From a bacterium SCSIO 12643 (GTDB lineage: Bacteria; Bacteroidota; Bacteroidia; Flavobacteriales_G; Salibacteraceae), in the NCBI GenBank assembly GCA_024398135.1, contig CP073750.1, forward strand, positions 682,001 through 746,000: DNA of 64,000 nt. Reading direction: 5' to 3'. Numbering within the stretch: position 1 is the first letter of the stretch; each line of letters begins with the position of its first letter. The notes below the pieces were generated by a model. The model had not been told where the DNA came from. It searched no databases and worked only from the letters and a program-made list of their open reading frames with translations. Position numbers and translations under genes: made by a program. Positions 53,949-63,064 of the stretch are shown here, piece after piece.

Positions 53949-56491
53949 ATTTCAGGAGTTTTGTTGCGATTTACTTTAAAACCAAAATAAATTCCACCTA
54001 TCATCAATAAAATGAGGATAATTGATCCTCCCAAAGCAATTTGTTCACCAACATAATATGAATCAGGAGCAAAAATGAATTCTATTTCATGTTTACCAGC
54101 AGGCACCTCAATCGTTCTCAACAGATAGTTTGCTCTACCAATTTCTATAGGTTCTCCATCTATAGTTGCCTTCCATCCAACCGGATACCAAATCTCAGAT
54201 AAAACAGCCACCTGATCCGAAGTTGAATTGGTTTGATAAACTAAGCGATCCAAATCATAATTAACTAATGAAATAGTACCATTTCCATCACCTGCGTTAT
54301 GAATCACATCTTTCTGATCAGTTCTGATAACAGCGGTATTTTTCAAGTCTGTTACCCCAATAGTCATCATCTCCTCATCCGCATTATCGACCCACTTGAT
54401 ATTATTTACAAACCAGGCACCTCCATTCGCTTTTGGATTTCTTATCGCAGGTGAATTTGGATCATAGATTACATATTTAGTATTCAACATATTTAGGACC
54501 GGTGTACTTTCAAAAACAGGAATGATATCATTCATTGTTTTCGCATTTCTTAAGCCTCCGATAAACAATTGAATTTCTCCTGAAATGTATTGTTCAATAA
54601 CTTCTTGATATTTTTTAAGTTTTGCACCATTATATCCTCCTAAAGAATGATGGAAATAAGAAGTACCTGTTTCATTAAAGGTACTTACACTAACATTCAA
54701 CACACGTTTATCAGGTGCGTTATCAGCTAAAATTGACTGATCTGCTTTAGACATCTGGAACGGTTCTGTAACGTTCTTTTTCTTTTCAAAACCTTTCTTC
54801 ACATCCATGTATCTCGTATTCACTCCCCACATATCTATTAAAACCAAAGCAGCAATAATATACAATGATGTTACCGGCTTGATTTTATCTTTCATATAAG
54901 CCCATATCAACCCAGTAGCCACTAGTATAAATCCAAACGTTCGAATGGCATCAGCTTTAAATATTGCCACTCTTGCCGCTTCTACATTCATCATCAACTC
55001 ATCAATCTGATTTACTGGCCAACCATTTTTTTGAAGCGTATTCATATAATTATCATACTCATCCATTTTAAAGAAATCAAAAAATGTAGTTGGCATCAAC
55101 CAAAACAATAGCGCTATACCTCCTGTTAAAGCAAATGATATATAAACCGCTTTTTCGTTAGTCCAGCTTAACGTTTTTCCAAAAATCACCATTGGTTTAT
55201 GTAAAAGGTCTTTGTCGGAATAGATCGTTTTTAAAGCTAAAACCGCTAGCAATGGTATCGCAAACAAAGCCACTATTTCAATAGATACAACAGCTCTAAA
55301 TTTGTTATACATTGGGAAATAATCAATAAAGAAATTCGTTAATGAAGGGAAGTTTTTACCCCAGGATAGCATTGTGGTCATAACGGTAGCAAAAACCAAA
55401 GCCCATTTCAACATACCATCTACTACAAATAATGCCAATACAAACAAAAACATAATAATGGCTCCTGCATACATAGGACCTCCAATAATAGGTTGATCTC
55501 CCCAATAGGCTGAAATACCATCCATAGGCTTTTTATACTGCCTATCAACTGCGTTCATACCTACTTTATGATCAGACAAACGACTAGACCCAGGTCCTTT
55601 AGCATGTGGTATTAACAATGACCATGTCTCACCAATACCTCCACTCCAGTTGGTAATGTATGATCGATCTAAACCTGAAGTCTTATCCTGATTATCGGTA
55701 ATAGTTAATTCTGACTTTCCTCTGGTACTATTCGGAGTATACTCCTTCGTTGTCATCAATTGTGATGCCGATGGTAATATTCCTAAGAATACTGCTAAAC
55801 CAAAAAGACCGGCCGAAACCAAATAACTTTTTACCTGTTTGCTCTTAAAGTCCTCTATAAATTCTAGCACAAAATATATAGCGATAAAAAACACAAAAAA
55901 ATAATAAGTCATCTGTGGATGATTAGAAATGATCTCAAATGACATAAACAATGTGGTAACAACTATACCTAGTAGATATTTCTTTTGTCTAAGCAACAGT
56001 GCTCCTGCAAAGATTCCAGGTAAATACCCCAAAGCCATTACCTTTGCAAAGTGTCCTGCCGCAAGAATTACAAAATTATAACTTGAAAACGCATACCCAA
56101 CCGAACCAAGTATTCCTATGGGATATGGAACTCTTAAAACCAACATTAAAACAAAAAATGATGCTAAACTCCAAAAGATATATAAAGCAGGTCTCTCCAA
56201 CCCCAGAGTCGTGAGTGGTCTAACATATTTCGAAATCAAATTCTTGGGGTATCTCATACCAACATAATATGCCGGCATTCCACCAAACATAGAATTTGAC
56301 CATAATGCTACTCTATCGGTTTCATCAAATGCTTTATTTATTTCATGCACTCCACCTTTCCACTGTTTTTGATCATGTGTGGCTAATTTTTTTCCCTGTA
56401 ACTGCGGATAAAAATAGCCTAAGCTTATTGTGATAAAAAATAATAACACACCTACATATGGTAGTAACTTTTTGAAACTAAAGTTATTCAT
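53945..56491 (-). CDS. YfhO-family membrane protein (GT-C-like)
   Basis: An 848-residue integral membrane protein with about a dozen helices and a large soluble C-terminal domain closed by a last helix before the end (IALGGSIILILLMIGGIYF). The N-terminal WSNSMFGGMPAYYVGMRYPK and late SEIWYPVGWKATIDG are YfhO hallmarks. Gram-positive YfhO proteins are needed for glycosylating teichoic acids as GT-C enzymes using lipid-linked sugars. A comparable role on a surface glycan here is inference, supported by the flippase next door. Confidence 0.88.
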   Translation of the reverse strand: MNNFSFKKLLPYVGVLLFFITISLGYFYPQLQGKKLATHDQKQWKGGVHEINKAFDETDRVALWSNSMFGGMPAYYVGMRYPKNLISKYVRPLTTLGLERPALYIFWSLASFFVLMLVLRVPYPIGILGSVGYAFSSYNFVILAAGHFAKVMALGYLPGIFAGALLLRQKKYLLGIVVTTLFMSFEIISNHPQMTYYFFVFFIAIYFVLEFIEDFKSKQVKSYLVSAGLFGLAVFLGILPSASQLMTTKEYTPNSTRGKSELTITDNQDKTSGLDRSYITNWSGGIGETWSLLIPHAKGPGSSRLSDHKVGMNAVDRQYKKPMDGISAYWGDQPIIGGPMYAGAIIMFLFVLALFVVDGMLKWALVFATVMTTMLSWGKNFPSLTNFFIDYFPMYNKFRAVVSIEIVALFAIPLLAVLALKTIYSDKDLLHKPMVIFGKTLSWTNEKAVYISFALTGGIALLFWLMPTTFFDFFKMDEYDNYMNTLQKNGWPVNQIDELMMNVEAARVAIFKADAIRTFGFILVATGLIWAYMKDKIKPVTSLYIIAALVLIDMWGVNTRYMDVKKGFEKKKNVTEPFQMSKADQSILADNAPDKRVLNVSVSTFNETGTSYFHHSLGGYNGAKLKKYQEVIEQYISGEIQLFIGGLRNAKTMNDIIPVFESTPVLNMLNTKYVIYDPNSPAIRNPKANGGAWFVNNIKWVDNADEEMMTIGVTDLKNTAVIRTDQKDVIHNAGDGNGTISLVNYDLDRLVYQTNSTSDQVAVLSEIWYPVGWKATIDGEPIEIGRANYLLRTIEVPAGKHEIEFIFAPDSYYVGEQIALGGSIILILLMIGGIYFGFKVNRNKTPEI

Positions 56492-56565
56492 TAGATTACG
56501 ATTTTTGTGCCTGCAAAATACAGAATATAGGTTGATTTTTTACTTATTTAATTTAGATTAATACA

Positions 56566-56601
56566 AAACAAAAAAGCACTCTCAAATTTGAGAGTGCTTT
56601 T
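56566..56601 (-). terminator. Terminator after DUF4834 gene
   Basis: A perfect palindrome, AAAAGCACTCTCAAA joined to its complement (56572-56601), is followed on the minus strand by T-rich sequence (complement of 56566-56576). It lies directly after the DUF4834 stop codon and ends the carB-DUF4834 transcript. Confidence 0.88.
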
Positions 56602-56603
56602 GA

Positions 56604-56915
56604 TTATTCTACTTCTTCAAAATCCACATAATCACCTATATCATCAAAGGATTTTGTTGGTGACTTCTGCGATTTTGTCTTTTTGATTGATACTTTACCA
56701 TCATCCGAAACTCTTTCTTCATTCGCGTTTCGAAATCCAGAAGTATCAAATCCCTGATTACGTAAATTTTCCTGAGCCTTCTTACTCAAATACCCCATAA
56801 AGTTTTTTAGTACCCATGGGAGCACATACCTTCCAATTAATCTAAATCCCCAATAAATGGCTAAGATGATCAGAAGTGTTCTTGCAAAATTCACCAATTC
56901 AGCATGTTGTTCCAC
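56604..56915 (-). CDS. DUF4834 family small membrane protein
   Basis: A 103-residue protein with one N-terminal helix (ARTLLIILAIYWGFRLIGRY) and a polar tail ending DDIGDYVDFEEVE, the DUF4834 pattern, seen mainly in Bacteroidota. The function is unknown. It starts with GTG that shares a base with the carB stop (TAGTG at 56917-56913), so translation is probably coupled to carB. No in-frame ATG exists near the start. Confidence 0.87.
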   Translation of the reverse strand: MEQHAELVNFARTLLIILAIYWGFRLIGRYVLPWVLKNFMGYLSKKAQENLRNQGFDTSGFRNANEERVSDDGKVSIKKTKSQKSPTKSFDDIGDYVDFEEVE

Positions 56916-59731
56916 TATCTACTTAAATATAAGTTTCTTTCAGAATATACTTTCTTAAAGAATGGATCTCTTAAGTGCTTGATAAAACGAATTGCTTCAC
57001 CTGTAGATTTCATCTCTGGACCTAATTCTTTATTCACATTCGGAAATTTATCGAAAGAGAACACTGGAATCTTAATCGCGTATCCTTCTAATTGCGGATT
57101 GTAATCCAAATCCTTTACTGTCATCTCTCCTAACATTACTTTGGTTGCCCAATTCACATATGGTTGCTTGTAAGCTTTTGCAATGAAAGGTACCGTTCTA
57201 GATGCTCTTGGATTGGCCTCAATTACATAAACCGTATTATCCTTAATAGCAAATTGAATATTTAACAACCCTTTTGTTTTTAATGCAACTCCAATTTTAT
57301 GTGAATAATCTTTGATAGTCTCAATGATTTCTTCACTTAAATCAAATGGAGGCAACACCGCATATGAATCACCAGAGTGGATACCAGCTGGCTCGATGTG
57401 TTCCATTACTCCAATAACTAGGTTATCTTCTCCATCGCAAATTGAATCAGATTCTGCTTCAATAGCATTTTCTAAAAAGTGATCCAGCAAGATACGGTTA
57501 CCGGGTAAATCTTTTAAGATATTAACTACATGGTGCTCTAGCTCCTGCTCATTAATTACAATCTTCATAGACTGACCTCCTAATACGTAACTAGGACGTA
57601 CAAGTAACGGGAAACCCAATTCTTTTGATAATTCAATAGCTTCTTCAGCACTATCAACAGCCCCATACTTTGGATAAGGAATCCCAAGTTCTTTCAAAGT
57701 ATCTGAAAAACGTTCTCTGTCCTCAGCCATATCTAATGCCTCAGCCGAAGTGCCAAGAATCTTAATTCCGTAACGTGTTAACTTATCTGCCAATTTCAAT
57801 GCAGTTTGTCCACCTAACTGAACAATTACACCTTCTGGTTTTTCATGCTCAATAATCTCATAAATATGCTCCCAGAATACTGGCTCAAAGTATAATTTGT
57901 CTGCTGTGCTAAAATCTGTACTAACCGTTTCTGGATTACAGTTAATCATGATAGCTTCGTAACCTGCTTGTTGGGCAGCATACACCCCATGAACACATGA
58001 ATAATCAAACTCAATCCCCTGACCAATTCTATTCGGTCCAGAACCTAAAATAATTACTTTTTTCTTATCGCTTACAACCGATTCGTTTTCCGAATCGTAT
58101 GCAGAGTAGAAATAAGGAGTTTCAGCTGGGAACTCAGCCGCACATGTATCCACCATTTTAAATACACGGTTAATACCCATTTCCTTACGCTTATTGTATA
58201 CCTCGCTTTCTAAACAACGTAATACATGCGCAATTTGTCTATCCGCATAGCCTCTTTCCTTCGCATCTCTTAACAAACTTTCTGGAATATTACCTAAATG
58301 GTATTTTTCCATTTCATTTTCAATAGAAATCAACTCATCAATCTGGTGTAAGAACCAAGGATCAATTTTAGTAATTTCATGAATCGTGCTAAAAGGTATT
58401 CCCAGTTTAATAGCATCATACAAGTGGAATAATCTATCCCATGATGGTTTACCTAAACTAGCTAAAATTTTATCTTGATCGCGTAATTCTTTTCCATCAG
58501 CGCCAATACCGTTACGGTTAATTTCCAGCGACTGACAGGCTTTTTGAATAGCTTCTTGGAAATTACGTCCAATTCCCATTACCTCTCCTACAGACTTCAT
58601 CTGTAATCCAAGTTGTCTATCAGAACCTTTAAACTTGTTAAAATTCCAACGTGGGATTTTTACAATAACGTAATCCAATGTTGGCTCGAATAAAGCCGAA
58701 GTATTTTTAGTAATTTGATTGTCCAGCTCATCTAAGTTGTATCCAATAGCCAATTTCGAGGCAATTTTTGCAATTGGATATCCCGTAGCTTTAGAAGCCA
58801 AAGCAGAAGACCTAGATACACGTGGATTAATTTCAATGGCAATAATCTCCTCTTTCGGATCTGGCGAAACCGCAAATTGAACATTACAACCTCCAGCAAA
58901 ATCACCAATAGATCGCATCATCTTAATGGCCATGTCACGCATTTTTTGGAAAGTCGTATCCGACAACGTTAATGCAGGTGCAACAGTAATTGAATCTCCA
59001 GTATGGATTCCCATTGGATCCATATTCTCAATAGAACAAATAATAACGACATTGTCGTTATCATCTCTCAATAACTCCAGCTCATATTCTTTCCAACCTA
59101 AAACAGCCTTGTCAATCATCACCTCATGAATAGGTGAAATATGAAGTCCTTTGTCTAATAGACTATCAAACTCTTCCTCTTCATGCACAATTGCCGCTCC
59201 CGCACCACCTAAAGTAAAAGACGCTCTAACACATAACGGAAAACCAAACTCTTGAGCAATTGACTTTCCTTCCAAAAATGATTTAGCTGCCTTCTGAGGA
59301 GCCATCGGAATATCAATCTCAGTCATTAGATCTCTAAAGGCTTCCCTGTTCTCTGTGATTTCAATAGCATCAATATCAACACCAATCATTTTTACACCAT
59401 AATCTTTCCAAAGATCCATCTCATCACATTCAATACAAAGATTCAATGCAGTTTGACCACCCATCGTAGGTAGAACTGCATCAATTTGGCGCTCAGATAA
59501 AATTTTCTTAATAGACTCAGGTGTAAGAGGCAACAGATACACATGATCCGCTGTTACGGGATCTGTCATAATTGTTGCAGGATTAGAATTAATCAAAGTT
59601 ACTTCAATCCCCTCTTCCTTAAGTGATCTAGCTGCTTGAGAACCAGAATAATCAAACTCACAAGCCTGACCAATAACGATTGGTCCACTTCCTATAATCA
59701 ATACCGACTTTATACTTTTATCTTTAGGCAT
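56915..59731 (-). CDS. carB: Carbamoyl-phosphate synthase large subunit (no allosteric domain)
   Basis: Makes carbamoyl phosphate for pyrimidines and arginine from bicarbonate, ammonia and two ATP. Its 938 residues hold two homologous ATP-grasp halves: the first begins VLIIGSGPIVIGQACEFDYSG, the second VIILGSGPNRIGQGIEFDYS near 555. NPRVSRSSALASKATGYPIA and NPRASRTVPFIAKA are the paired metal and ATP sites. It stops about 130 residues short of the E. coli protein, so the MGS-like regulatory domain for UMP/ornithine is missing, as in other flavobacterial CarB. carA is not in the window. Confidence 0.96.
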   Translation of the reverse strand: MPKDKSIKSVLIIGSGPIVIGQACEFDYSGSQAARSLKEEGIEVTLINSNPATIMTDPVTADHVYLLPLTPESIKKILSERQIDAVLPTMGGQTALNLCIECDEMDLWKDYGVKMIGVDIDAIEITENREAFRDLMTEIDIPMAPQKAAKSFLEGKSIAQEFGFPLCVRASFTLGGAGAAIVHEEEEFDSLLDKGLHISPIHEVMIDKAVLGWKEYELELLRDDNDNVVIICSIENMDPMGIHTGDSITVAPALTLSDTTFQKMRDMAIKMMRSIGDFAGGCNVQFAVSPDPKEEIIAIEINPRVSRSSALASKATGYPIAKIASKLAIGYNLDELDNQITKNTSALFEPTLDYVIVKIPRWNFNKFKGSDRQLGLQMKSVGEVMGIGRNFQEAIQKACQSLEINRNGIGADGKELRDQDKILASLGKPSWDRLFHLYDAIKLGIPFSTIHEITKIDPWFLHQIDELISIENEMEKYHLGNIPESLLRDAKERGYADRQIAHVLRCLESEVYNKRKEMGINRVFKMVDTCAAEFPAETPYFYSAYDSENESVVSDKKKVIILGSGPNRIGQGIEFDYSCVHGVYAAQQAGYEAIMINCNPETVSTDFSTADKLYFEPVFWEHIYEIIEHEKPEGVIVQLGGQTALKLADKLTRYGIKILGTSAEALDMAEDRERFSDTLKELGIPYPKYGAVDSAEEAIELSKELGFPLLVRPSYVLGGQSMKIVINEQELEHHVVNILKDLPGNRILLDHFLENAIEAESDSICDGEDNLVIGVMEHIEPAGIHSGDSYAVLPPFDLSEEIIETIKDYSHKIGVALKTKGLLNIQFAIKDNTVYVIEANPRASRTVPFIAKAYKQPYVNWATKVMLGEMTVKDLDYNPQLEGYAIKIPVFSFDKFPNVNKELGPEMKSTGEAIRFIKHLRDPFFKKVYSERNLYLSR

Positions 59732-59764
59732 ACTTATAAAATAATGATGTCAAAATAATTCGCG

Positions 59765-59797
59765 CAAAAGTACACTATCGGAATAGTGGATACAAAA
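59765..59797 (-). promoter_or_regulatory. carB promoter TTTTG-N20-TACTTTTG
   Basis: On the minus strand, TTTTG (59797-59793) precedes TACTTTTG (59772-59765) by 20 bases, a good Bacteroidota promoter. It leaves a leader of about 25-30 bases before the carB ATG. Confidence 0.7.
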
Positions 59798-59914
59798 TTG
59801 AAGTATGGTTTTTACTTATGGTTAAATAGTTATTTTGAACGAGATTTCAACAGTTTTGTATCATCCCTATATTCAAATCAACTATCTCATTATTTAAATA
59901 TATTTTCGTAATCT

Positions 59915-60742
59915 ATGATTAAATCTGATTTTCATACGTATCAGAACCTTTCACTTGAGTATTATAAGTTTGGATCTGGAACTATCCCTCTTTTAGCTTT
60001 TCACGGTTTCGGAAGACATGCCAAAGATTTTGAAGCATTCGTTTCAACTTTTGGAAAAAAGTATACCATCTATGCTTTTAACCTTTTTCATCATGGTGCC
60101 AGCAAATATCCAGATCATAGAATTGAAAAAGATACACTTACCAAAGACGAGTTTAAATTATTGTTTTCTTCATTTCTGGATAAAAAACCCTTCAATAAAA
60201 CTGCAATTATGGGGTACAGCCTGGGAGGAAAAATTGCATTAATGTTTACAGAGATTTTCCCAGAACAAGTTGAGTCTTTATGGCTATTCGCTCCCGATGG
60301 TGTAAAAATGAATCCCTGGTATTTTATTGCAAGTAAAACCCAAGTGGGAAGAAGTATATACAAGTACTTTCTACATCAACCCCAACTCTTTTTTTTCATG
60401 GTAAATTCTCTTCATAATACGAAACTTATCAATGATAAGATCAAAAAATTTGCTCTAAAGAATATGGATTCCAAAGAGAAAAGAGAACTGGTCTACAAAG
60501 TATGGCTAACCTTCAAGGATACAAACCCTAATATTAAGCTATGTGTGCGCAACATACTTAAAAATAAAATTCCTGTTTATCAATTCTATGGAAAAAATGA
60601 TAAAGTCATTCCTCCAACTATAGGGCAAAAGTTTAGCAAACGACTTAAACAAGAACAGAATTTTCATATGCTACAATCCGGACATCAATTGATAACGGAT
60701 AAAACCTCAAAATACATTGCAGAACTAAGAATTATAAAATAA
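59915..60742 (+). CDS. Alpha/beta hydrolase fold protein
   Basis: A 275-residue alpha/beta hydrolase. The nucleophile elbow is GYSLGG with Ser102, the oxyanion region FHGFGRHAKDF follows strand 3, the acid is probably the Asp of YGKNDKVIPP, and the His is in LQSGHQLI near the C-terminus. No signal peptide is seen, so it is likely cytoplasmic. It stands alone, divergent from carB and convergent on rpmH. The substrate (ester, lactone or other) cannot be inferred. Confidence 0.85.
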   Translation: MIKSDFHTYQNLSLEYYKFGSGTIPLLAFHGFGRHAKDFEAFVSTFGKKYTIYAFNLFHHGASKYPDHRIEKDTLTKDEFKLLFSSFLDKKPFNKTAIMGYSLGGKIALMFTEIFPEQVESLWLFAPDGVKMNPWYFIASKTQVGRSIYKYFLHQPQLFFFMVNSLHNTKLINDKIKKFALKNMDSKEKRELVYKVWLTFKDTNPNIKLCVRNILKNKIPVYQFYGKNDKVIPPTIGQKFSKRLKQEQNFHMLQSGHQLITDKTSKYIAELRIIK

Positions 60743-60768
60743 AAAAGCCATTCGATATCGAATGGCTT
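60741..60768 (-). terminator. rpmH terminator (perfect 24-base palindrome)
   Basis: AAGCCATTCGAT and its exact complement (60745-60768) form a perfect palindrome 27 bases after the rpmH stop. On the minus strand a T-rich run follows (complement of 60735-60746). It may also stop hydrolase transcripts on the plus strand, where the T-run is weaker. Confidence 0.8.
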
Positions 60769-60795
60769 GAAATCTTTTATGAAAAGAATGACCTA

Positions 60796-60954
60796 TTAAC
60801 GCTTGTGTCTAGGCTCATCTGATACTGAAATTCTTTTTCTTCCCTTAGCTCTTCTACGTGCTAAAACTCTACGTCCATCCTTAGATGACATACGCTCGCG
60901 AAATCCGTGCTTATTCTTACGCTTTCTTTGTGAAGGTTGAAATGTTCTTTTCAT
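60796..60954 (-). CDS. rpmH: 50S ribosomal protein L34
   Basis: A 52-residue very basic protein found by direct translation of the minus strand from the ATG at 60952-60954. It starts [20 protein letters not shown] and continues [20 protein letters not shown], the conserved L34 sequence. The last eleven or so residues ([11 protein letters not shown]) are a short family-variable tail. It has its own strong promoter and terminator. The usual neighbours dnaA and rnpA are not adjacent here, as is common in Bacteroidota. Confidence 0.97.
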   Translation of the reverse strand: MKRTFQPSQRKRKNKHGFRERMSSKDGRRVLARRRAKGRKRISVSDEPRHKR

Positions 60955-61017
60955 AACTTATATTTTTAATTTGTCTTCCTCTTTCGACAAATTCTTATTG
61001 TTCAAAATTTTGGACTG

Positions 61018-61047
61018 CAAATGTACTGTAATATATTTTTTCTGCAA
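61018..61047 (-). promoter_or_regulatory. rpmH promoter TTG-N19-TACATTTG
   Basis: The minus-strand TTG (61047-61045) and TACATTTG (61025-61018) are exactly 19 bases apart, the best-formed promoter in the window together with that of the DUF4783 gene. It leaves a leader of about 60 bases before the rpmH ATG. Confidence 0.75.
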
Positions 61048-61210
61048 GATAATTTTCAAAAAAAATCAATTCATTAAAAACAATATCCTAAGTCGCATTC
61101 TAACAATAATATAAAACAGAAATTTCAAACTACAATTCGAGTTTTATATCACTCCAATAGTTTATAACTAATATGACAATTTCCTAACGATCGAATCGTC
61201 CAAACATCAC

Positions 61211-61218
61211 TACATTTG
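61211..61218 (+). promoter_or_regulatory. Putative -7 element of ABC exporter gene
   Basis: TACATTTG, 19 bases before the GTG start at 61238. The leader would be about 14 bases. No clear -33 TTG is seen. Confidence 0.5.
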
Positions 61219-61237
61219 CCACCCTAAAAAAAAGCTT

Positions 61238-63046
61238 GTGTTTTCTCCTAGAAATAAAAAAGAAAAAAAGATAAAACTTCAAAAAGGAGCCTGGAAAAAG
61301 GCCTTTCAAATATTTAAATACTTCAGTCCTTATAAATTAAAATTTGGGATTGGAATGTTAATATTAGTTGTTTCCAGTTCTCTATCTATGCTCTTCCCTG
61401 CGCTAGTAGGTAAACTTATTGATGCGGTTAATGGTCAACCAGTCGACTATCTGGGCTATACTTTCAATGGAATTAATTCTTTGGCCATCGCTCTTTTTAT
61501 TCTATTTGGTATTCAAGCCGTTTTTGCTTTTTTTAGAATCTATCTGTTTAATGATGTCACTGAACGCGTTTTAATGACTATTCGAAAAGATACTTATCAT
61601 CACCTACTAACCTTACCCATGACATACTTCAATAGCAAAAGAATTGGAGATCTTAATAGTAGAATTTCTAATGACATTGCCCAAATTCAAGAAACGTTTA
61701 CTATAGTCATTGCAGAACTTATTCGCCAGGCTTTAACCCTTATTATAGGTATTACCGCACTTACATTATACTCCCATAAGCTCACATTAATAATGCTAGG
61801 GACTTTACCTGTGGTAATTATTATAGCCGTGATTATAGGCAAAAAGGTAAAACAATATTCAAAAAACACTCAAAATAAAATTTCAGAATCTAATGTCATA
61901 GTAGAAGAGACCCTGACTGCTATTCAAAGTGTAAAGGCTTTTGCTAATGAATACTTCGAAATAAACAGGTATACGAAAAAGGTTGAGGAGGTGAGAAATA
62001 TTGCTATGAAAGGTGTTTACGCCCGAGGCTTTATGAGTAGCTTCATCATTTTTGCCATTTTTGGGGCTTTTATTCTTGTTATTTGGAGAGCTGCTGTATT
62101 AATGGAGGCTGGCGAAATGTCTAACGGAGACCTAACCACCTTCTTATTCTACACTGTATTCGTAGGCGCATCTATCGGTGGATCTGCTGATTTATACTCA
62201 AGACTACAAAAGGGTGTAGGAGCCACAGAGGATTTACTTAAAATTTTTGAAGAAAAACCAGAAGCTATAATCACTACTGATAAACTTCAGAAGATTCCTA
62301 ATCTTAAAGGTGAAATTGAATTTCAAAACGTAAACTTCCATTACCCAAACAGAAGTAATATTGAAGTCCTTAGAAATATTTCATTTAAAGCAAATCAAGG
62401 TGAACGCATAGCCTTAGTCGGGCAATCCGGAGCAGGAAAATCAACTCTGGTTTCACTTATTCTAAGATTTTTCAATCCTCAAACAGGGAGTATCAAGCTA
62501 GACACAAAAAACATAGCTGAGTATGAATTATCACCTTTAAGAAACGAGATGGCAATAGTTCCTCAGGAAGTAATACTTTTCGGTGGGAGTATTCAGGAAA
62601 ATATCGCATATGGTAAACCGGATGCCTCTTTAGAAGAAATAAAAGCTGCAGCTCAAAAAGCCAACGCTTTAGAATTTATAGAATCTTTTCCAGATGGATT
62701 TGACACATTAGTTGGTGAAAGAGGGATTCAGTTATCTGGAGGGCAAAGACAAAGAATAGCTATTGCGCGTGCAGTGCTTAAAAATCCAACTATTCTTATT
62801 TTAGATGAAGCAACCTCATCTTTGGATAGTGAATCTGAAAAACTGGTACAGGAAGCCTTGGATCAATTAATGAAAAACAGAACATCTATTGTTGTAGCTC
62901 ATAGGTTATCCACAATCAGAAAGGCAGACCAGATTTTGGTTCTCAAAAATGGAGAAATCATAGAACGAGGTACCCATGAAGAACTCATTAAAATTGAAAA
63001 TGGGAATTATAGAAACCTTAACGAGCTACAGGTAAAAACAGAGTAA
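61238..63046 (+). CDS. MsbA-like ABC exporter, fused permease and ATPase
   Basis: A 602-residue half-transporter. After a basic leader come six membrane helices (about 35-325), then the nucleotide-binding domain with Walker A GQSGAGKST, signature LSGGQRQR, Walker B ILILDEATSS and the H-loop VVAHRLSTI. It works as a dimer to export lipids or drugs; family resemblance is to MsbA/LmrA-type exporters. Lipid A or a polysaccharide intermediate is a possible substrate, but not shown. It starts with GTG: no ATG occurs before the first helix. It converges on the priming transferase gene. Confidence 0.9.
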   Translation: MFSPRNKKEKKIKLQKGAWKKAFQIFKYFSPYKLKFGIGMLILVVSSSLSMLFPALVGKLIDAVNGQPVDYLGYTFNGINSLAIALFILFGIQAVFAFFRIYLFNDVTERVLMTIRKDTYHHLLTLPMTYFNSKRIGDLNSRISNDIAQIQETFTIVIAELIRQALTLIIGITALTLYSHKLTLIMLGTLPVVIIIAVIIGKKVKQYSKNTQNKISESNVIVEETLTAIQSVKAFANEYFEINRYTKKVEEVRNIAMKGVYARGFMSSFIIFAIFGAFILVIWRAAVLMEAGEMSNGDLTTFLFYTVFVGASIGGSADLYSRLQKGVGATEDLLKIFEEKPEAIITTDKLQKIPNLKGEIEFQNVNFHYPNRSNIEVLRNISFKANQGERIALVGQSGAGKSTLVSLILRFFNPQTGSIKLDTKNIAEYELSPLRNEMAIVPQEVILFGGSIQENIAYGKPDASLEEIKAAAQKANALEFIESFPDGFDTLVGERGIQLSGGQRQRIAIARAVLKNPTILILDEATSSLDSESEKLVQEALDQLMKNRTSIVVAHRLSTIRKADQILVLKNGEIIERGTHEELIKIENGNYRNLNELQVKTE

Positions 63047-63064
63047 AGCACTAAAAGACATATA

